Part shown: piece by piece, positions 58,101-64,000 of the stretch | Layout of the letters: the number at the start of each line of letters is the position of its first letter | Numbering within the stretch: the first letter of the stretch is position 1 | The notes under the pieces: generated by a model | Database searches by the model: none | The model's input: only the letters and a program-made list of their open reading frames with translations | Told to the model about the DNA's origin: nothing | Position numbers and translations under genes: made by a program | DNA from: Congeria kusceri | Lineage: Eukaryota; Mollusca; Bivalvia; Myida; Dreissenidae | Direction: 5' to 3' | DNA: 64,000 nucleotides | NCBI GenBank assembly: GCA_027627225.1 | Contig: CM051029.1 | Location: 70,914,578-70,978,577 of the forward strand

Positions 58101-59150
58101 CAGGAAGAGAAAATGTTATAATTACGAATTCAACTACAATTCAGGCTACGATTAGTTGCTGGTTTCTACATGTTTCCGTACAATATTGCATGACGCTTAA
58201 CCAACATGTATACATAGCAATCGCAAAGGAAGAACAGCTATTTCAATGGTCTTGGCACTAAGGGGAGAGAATTTTGGAAAAAAACTCTTGCGTTTACTTC
58301 TGTTGCTATGGGAGATAGGGTCTAGGTACGATTTATATATCTGAGTACGATGTACGCCTTATATTTTTACAATACAGGTACACTTCATTCTCTGGCACGC
58401 TAATTTATCTGAAATGTACAAAAACATTTTCTTTGATGCATTAGTGTGTATTTATTACTGATTCACTGCATTCGCTGACGCCTTTATTCATATGGATATA
58501 ATTATCAGACTTGTGTCGGTATCTGGTTTTGCTCTGTATTGGTTTATTAATGTGTTGATATACTCAGCATTTGCTTTCAAAGTATAGTAAATAATTATTC
58601 GAACAAAGAATCATAATAGTATGAGTTCTTGGTAAACAAATAAAATTACATACTTGAACTGTAATTATTTTACACCCCATATGCCAACTATGTTATTCAA
58701 AACAGACGATACTATTTATTTTAGACTGGAAAAAATATAAACTACTACAGTAAATCTTTTTGAAAAATCTGTACGCACGTTTAACCTTTCAAAAAAAGAT
58801 AAAACCTTAACCTTTTACTCATAACGCATATCGCAATCAAATGATCTATCTAGGGAACCATTTTTAGCGTTCGCATTTGTTTTGTTCACACTCTAACGAG
58901 CCTGAGGCGCATCATATAGAGTGAAATATATATTTGTACTATGCAATTGTATGATTGTAATCGCAAACGACAAACATGTCCCAATCACAAAAAATATCGT
59001 TACGAATTTTTTTTCATTATGTATATAGCGTTAAAACACATAAGGCTTAAAGTTATTTAACGGAACACTTACAAAACAAAGCAACCCTTGACCCAGAGAA
59101 ATAAGCTGGCATAAGTGTGGCATGTGCATGTTTATATTTATGTCATTTTC
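55103..59150. other. Noncoding, no supported gene
   Basis: Long AT-rich stretch. At 55819 a short frame MAENSTLNTTNKEHTLDT follows GAAGAAAACAAG but stops after 18 codons. ORFs at 55887, 56940 and 58046 (67-80 codons) have no recognisable domain. Confidence 0.4.
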
Positions 59151-59154
59151 TCGA

Positions 59155-60115
59155 GATATTAAGTAATGGAAACGACGTAATTAGTCGTGGTAACGACTTA
59201 TTATGTCGAGGGAACGACTTAATCAGTCAATCAATTCAACAATTCAGACAGATATGCGTTCACCGAGAACCAGTTAACTTGAACACACAACATTATGTTA
59301 GAGTATCTTATGGGGCTGTTTAATAAATTCGCGGAATTTCTCTATTTCTTCAACCTAATGTGATTTATCAAAAACAAAGTTCATCTTGAGATACGTTTGC
59401 TTATGGTTGACTCACAGACCAAACATTATAGTGATACATGGAACATTAAATTTTATATGGAACATAGAACAAGATTACTGTGCAGTACTTGAAGCACGAC
59501 GACGTCAAATTAACGTCACATAAACGTCAAAGTGAAGAGCGCGTTTAACTTTCTCGACGTAGTCACCACCTGTCGCCACACACTTTCTATGTCTATGTAC
59601 CCACTGATCAAATGTAACATTGAACCGTTAATCGTTATTGAATGATAACATAATTTCTCTCGATTTGTTTTGCAACTCTAGCGACGTTTCAATTTGACTT
59701 ATATATATTTTGACTTTTCAACCGCACATCGAGTGCGTTTCAAATGTATTGAAAATGGCATGCTTCAAGTCGCTCGATAGTGGTTGCTATAGATACTAAT
59801 ATATCGTCGATGTGTTAATGAAAATAAAAACCCATTTTAAAATAGCATATGATATGTGTCAAACTACTTGTGCGTGTGTTTTCATGTAAATTGATCGAAA
59901 AATAAAGCTTTAGAAAGAGCATTCCGCGAATTTATGAAACAGCCCTCGTATATCAGCCCTTTGAAACTACTTGCTTGTAAAGAGCGAGATTTCTGATTGG
60001 TTAATAAAGTCGTTACCACGAAATAATATGTCGTTCCCACGACTTAATTATTTCGTTCTTACAACTTAATGTCTCGTGCCCAAGACTTAATGTCTCGTTT
60101 CTGCGACATAATTAT
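59155..60115. mobile_element. Inverted-repeat element built from CGTGGTAACGACTTA-like units
   Basis: The left part (59163-59230) has GTCGTGGTAACGACTTA and GAGGGAACGACTTAAT. The right part (60003-60115) has the complements GTCGTTACCACG and GTCGTTCCCACGACTTAAT, with further units (AATGTCTCGT). The middle is occupied by another element, annotated at 59313-59946. Confidence 0.65.
59313..59946. mobile_element. TIR element nested inside the previous one
   Basis: GGCTGTTTAATAAATTCGCG at the left matches the complement of CGCGAATTTATGAAACAGCC at the right; with GGAAT the 24-bp ends differ at one base. The interior is about 585 bp without coding capacity. Confidence 0.8.
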
Positions 60116-60173
60116 GTATTTTCTTCCAGATAAGGTACTGTTGCCAGGACATATTAATCGTGGGACCAACTTT

Positions 60174-60850
60174 AAGCCTCAGTCACACATTGCCGATAGC
60201 GTCCCGACAGCGCTACGATATAAGTAATGAAAAGTCGGGAATGTCGGGACGATCTCTGGAGGTGTCGGAATGCTGTCGGTACGCTGTCCGAAGAATCGGA
60301 CTTATCGGGACATGTTCGGCGTGATCGACCAAGCACTCCCGACAGTTAAGGTTTTCCCTTAACAGTCGGGAGACTCAGCCGAATTTGTAAAGTCGCGACT
60401 CTGTCGGGATAGATTCGGCTGTGTCGGTTCAAATTCGGGACGGTATTGGGACGTTATCGGGACACTATCCTGTGGAACGGGATCAATAATGCATTATACA
60501 TTATATAGAAATGTTACGTCTGGAGTATTGCGGTAGTCACACATTCCCTATCGTGGCTCCCGACAGCGTCCCGATAGCGCAACGAAACAAATAATCAAAC
60601 AGTCGGGAATGTCGGAACGCTGTCGGAACGCTGTCGGGGCACTGTCGGGAAACTGTCGGGTCTCATTCGGGAGAATCAGGACGCAGTCGGGACTCTGTCG
60701 AAACGCTGTCGGGACATATTCGATCTTGTGATCAAAAATTTAATTTTGAGCCCCGAATCTCAGAATATTGTCCCGTCTTTTGACATATTTGATTTGGGAC
60801 GCTGTCGGCTCAAGAACGGCAGTACAAATCTGGAATGTGTGACTTAGGCA
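60174..60850. mobile_element. GC-rich TIR-bounded element with internal 11-bp minisatellite
   Basis: The left end GCCTCAGTCACACATTGCC matches the complement of GGAATGTGTGACTTAGGC at the right. The interior has two related halves starting AGTCACACATT at 60181 and 60535. Each carries many GTCGGGACGCT-like 11-mers; the run near 60616-60665 is clearest. CpG is frequent and the GC content is far above the surroundings. No ORF. Confidence 0.8.
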
Positions 60851-61131
60851 TAAAGGCCTAGTTTAATCCGTCTTTATTTGACCCCACCCCCAAATCTGGG
60901 GTATTGTACCCCTGTGTATTGACACTCTGCTGTGGTCACAGTGTGGACACAGTGTGACAACCCTTATCAGCTGATATCAATACACTGGTGCAAAGGAAAC
61001 AGTGCACTTAACCATTGCCCAGTCAGCTGAGAGAAAATATTACAGATAATGATACGCGATTGTACGGTGGACTAATACACAGAGTGGAATACCCCACGGG
61101 GACGCCAGACATTCCTTAAACTAGGCCTTTA
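60851..61131. mobile_element. MITE with perfect 15-bp TIRs
   Basis: TAAAGGCCTAGTTTA at 60851-60865 and its exact complement at 61117-61131. The inner arms are weaker (AATCTGGGGTATT against GTGGAATACCCCA). It directly abuts the preceding element; a fragment lies at 38621-38669. Confidence 0.85.
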
Positions 61132-62378
61132 AATAAAAACATGTCTGTTCCACCGTAGAGAAATGTACAGTAAATATATTACAACATTGATTTTGTGCTG
61201 AGCTATATTGAGCAGTGCTGTTTGTTCTTCTCGCAGTGGTCACCCCTTCATCAATATAGCATAGCAGGGGAATTAACAGTTGAAACTGTTTCAAAGTGTG
61301 TTTTCACTGAGTAATTCCAACATAAAGTTCCATGCAAATATATATACAACCTTTAGAATGCGATTGATAAACATAGTCTTTATTTCGTTTGTTATACAGA
61401 CGATAAAAATTGCTATATTGTTGCCTTGCTAGATTAAGTTTAGTCCCTGAAAACAAACTGCTGAAAATGTAAGAAATGTAAAGGTCAACAAATCTTTTTC
61501 TTACCAAGTTACAGTTTCTTGGGAGAGTTACTGTCTTGAGCAAGATCAAAACGGCAAGCACATCATAAACCGAGTAAAGTAGGAGAAAAGAAATACAATA
61601 TATGCTTAATTCGATATTTTACAGAAACTACTGCATCCTTCTATTGCCTTGGTTATTGCTTTACCATTGATAAATTAAATTGTAAATAAACTGGATTTAC
61701 ATACATGTATAACTCATTGATGTGAATTACTGTGCTATGTGCCTAATATTGACGAATATACTGTATAATAATGTGCACTACAGCGTTATGTGTTCAATAT
61801 TGACTAATAATACGGGAAACAAAATAGGATTGTACTCCTTTATAGGCCCAGTTTTGATCATTGTTTTTATCATTTATTTTTATTATAATTTAAGATCATA
61901 CGATGGCACGAGAGTGTTTCTAAAACATTATCCTACTGATGATGGAGTTTTATTTTAATTTATTATACACGTAATATTATATTTAATTAAAATTTAAATT
62001 GAAACTTCGTATCTCACATAATATTCACAAAATTTACATTTCGTATTCACAACGTTCTGGTATATAAGATTTGTGTCTACGATACATGGGCCATATATCA
62101 ACATATAAGCCGAAAACTTGAAATTTGAAAATGTAGCAGTAAATATTGACGTCTGTATCTACTAAGTTTTATTAGCGCATTATAGCGGACATAAACAATA
62201 TATATATTTGTAGTAAACTGCGACCAAAACGCATTCAGAATAACTGCAACTTTTATTAAAAATAGACAACCAAAGCTCTGAATAATGTTCCATTTTATTT
62301 TTTAGGACTGTTTTATACCGAGTTTATTTCGTTTCTCCTGCGTCGCCTATTTTTCACAAAATACTCAAACATTCCTTG
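61132..62378. other. Noncoding, nothing recognised
   Basis: ORFs of 78-85 codons without domains. Confidence 0.45.
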
Positions 62379-62492
62379 GTAGCTATACCCATCTAGGTAG
62401 TTGACGATTATTAACAACGATAAGCTGTCATAACACCCGATCTACGTATAAGGTCTAAACAACCAAAGTATTGAAGTAAAAAATGGAAAGAG
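62379..62492 (+). other. Probable noncoding leader exon of LRR gene 5
   Basis: Homologous to 2604-2713, ending TGGAAAGAG|GTAAGT. A short ATG inside (AAAATGGAAAG) is not conserved in gene 1 and is not used as the start. Confidence 0.55.
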
Positions 62493-62911
62493 GTAAGTGA
62501 TATTATGTGTGATATTTATAACGTCTCTAATATACATTGTTCATGACTCAATTCATATAGATTTTGTTTCAATTGTGTAACTATATCCATAAGTTTAAAA
62601 TACACAAATTTTACAATGCAAAAAACATGTACGAACGTGTTAAACGGACTGGTTTTATAGATGATATATATTCATGCAGCGTAAAGAGTCAAAGTTGTGA
62701 ATCAGAATATGTTGTACTATTTGTCAATTGCTCCGCATTGTGTGAAAAAGCATCGTGGAATATATCTCATTTAATAGTTCAGTTTGGGTTTTAATTAGGC
62801 AAGTCAACTATGAAATTCCACACGCAACAGTATAAATAATGCAGTGAATCATGAACATGAATTGAATTTATTTCAGATACCTTCATCGCCGTTATAACAG
62901 CAAACTTGGGC

Positions 62912-64000
62912 ATGTATTTCAAGCTTAAGGTAGTTGGTTTTATTAAATCAAACATTGTCAGACACATCTCATTCAAACACATACTATGGATTACATGAAA
63001 TTAGTTAACAGATTCATTGCACAGCGTAATTAAGAATGTTTGTTTAGTGATTCCTCATATACCATATGGAAATAAATGGAAATTATTGTATTTCCTTTAT
63101 TTAAAAGAATTTTAGCTTAAAATGTCTGTTATAATTATTTAAGTTATACATGCATGTGTTCATAACAAAATATTTGAAAATATACGACATTTCGTGTTTA
63201 CCATAGCGCAACTAAAATTCTTGTAAATATAGAAAATACAACAATATCCGTTTGGTGCGTTATAACTTTTATTGAGTATATGTGTTTGATGTACTGTTTC
63301 AGATTTCACTTCTGTTAGTATTGACCATCGGGCTGTCTGTACAACCACAACCATTTAATCCTGATCATCACTGTCCGCCCCAAGGCATGACAAGCAAATG
63401 TCACTGCACACCTGCGCTTATTGAATGTCGGAACCAAGGACTCACGAATGTTCCTTATTTCACTAAGACGAGCTGGCCATTTAAGATTCTAGATCTAAGC
63501 AGAAATAATATCGCGCACATTAACATACGAGCGTTTAACGACGTTAACGTCACCGAAATCGACCTGTCAGACAACTTTATTTCAACAATTCACAAGGAAG
63601 CATTTTCCACGTTGCGAAGGCAGCTTAATCATTTGGACTTACACAATAACATTCTTCGGCATATACCATCAGTTCTTTCTCAACTTGATAACCTGACGAT
63701 GCTAGACGTGAGTTACAATCCCATACCACACACAGGGTTTACCGATAATATTATGCGTCAAATTGGAGACTTTCTGCAGGAATTCAGTTTTGGTGATACA
63801 ACTCTTCAGGAATGGCCCGGCACGCTGCATCATTTCCCAGAACTAAGAATCTAGAAATTTTACGGAGGCACAATGGACCGTAATCCAATAACAGCATTTT
63901 CCTCATTCGAATGGACGCTAAAGAAGCTGTGGTTACAAAATACAAGTCTTATTGATGTTCCGCTGGCCTTACATTATCTCCACAGCGTTGACGAACTCCA
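62912..64000 (+). pseudogene. LRR gene 5: secreted LRR protein, nonsense codon, cut by right edge
   Basis: Exon 62877-62929 (after ATTTCAG) supplies 35 bases of leader and MYFKLK. A phase-0 intron runs 62930-63302, and the large exon opens with ISLLLVLTIGLSVQ, completing the signal peptide. LRRNT cysteines follow (HCP...KCHC...IEC), then LRRs (LDLSRNNI, IDLSDNFI, LDLHNNIL), the island TGFTDNIMRQIGDF, and TLQEWPGTLHHFPEL. A TAG at 63852-63854 stands where gene 1 has ATG; the frame then continues open (KFYGGTMDR...ITAF) to the window end. By eye it is about 80-85 percent identical to gene 1 over the shared exon. The LRRCT lies outside the window. Either a pseudogene or a 190-residue truncated protein. 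Confidence 0.82.

Noticed and set aside
60174..60850. CpG-island promoter
   Set aside because: The GC and CpG richness is explained by the degenerate 11-bp repeat inside inverted ends, and no gene starts nearby.

Overview
This window is eukaryotic nuclear DNA, AT-rich, with spliced genes (GT-AG introns, AATAAA signals), non-LTR retrotransposon remnants and many fold-back MITEs. The gene families (secreted LRR-only proteins, lineage-expanded class A GPCRs) and the repeats point to a bivalve mollusc. The hairpin element with a TGCGTAAAGTGTCGTCCCGG-like end resembles repeats I associate with dreissenid mussels, but that is recollection and not a search result.

Two gene families make up the coding content, all on the plus strand. 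The first is a family of secreted proteins with a signal peptide, an LRRNT cap, about 14 leucine-rich repeats split by a non-LRR island, and an LRRCT cap, with no membrane anchor. There are five loci: 3229-4801 (single-base frameshift), 7031-8537 (single-base frameshift), 9015-11106 (intact, four coding exons), 17328-18770 (intact, one coding exon) and 62912-64000 (nonsense codon, cut by the window edge). Four of the five share a tiny first coding exon of 1 to 6 codons that ends in phase 0 inside the signal peptide. The first and last are close duplicates, including their noncoding leader exon. The second family is three intronless rhodopsin-like GPCRs: 25354-26667 and 30220-31494 (intact) and 39047-40347 (frameshifted in loop 3, with DRY changed to YRY). 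The picture is birth-and-death evolution of two tandem families, with three of five LRR genes and one of three GPCRs apparently disabled.

Between and around these lie three decayed LINEs on the minus strand (1-1720, 32660-35070, 53060-53960), two tRNA-derived Pol III-type sequences (48273, 51528), and many inverted-repeat elements. Notable repeat structures are a 71-bp minisatellite (36115-36725) that seems to have grown from a MITE end, a GC-rich 11-bp minisatellite enclosed by terminal inverted repeats (60174-60850), a nested pair of inverted-repeat elements (59155-60115), and a 319-bp tandem duplication upstream of the fourth LRR gene that duplicates a TATA box. A decayed hydrophilic coding region (45540-46800, minus) is the least expected item.

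No ordinary tRNA, rRNA, CRISPR or bacterial feature is present. Most of 18.8-25.3 kb, 26.7-30.2 kb, 40.4-45.5 kb and 55.1-59.1 kb is AT-rich noncoding DNA in which I see nothing convincing.
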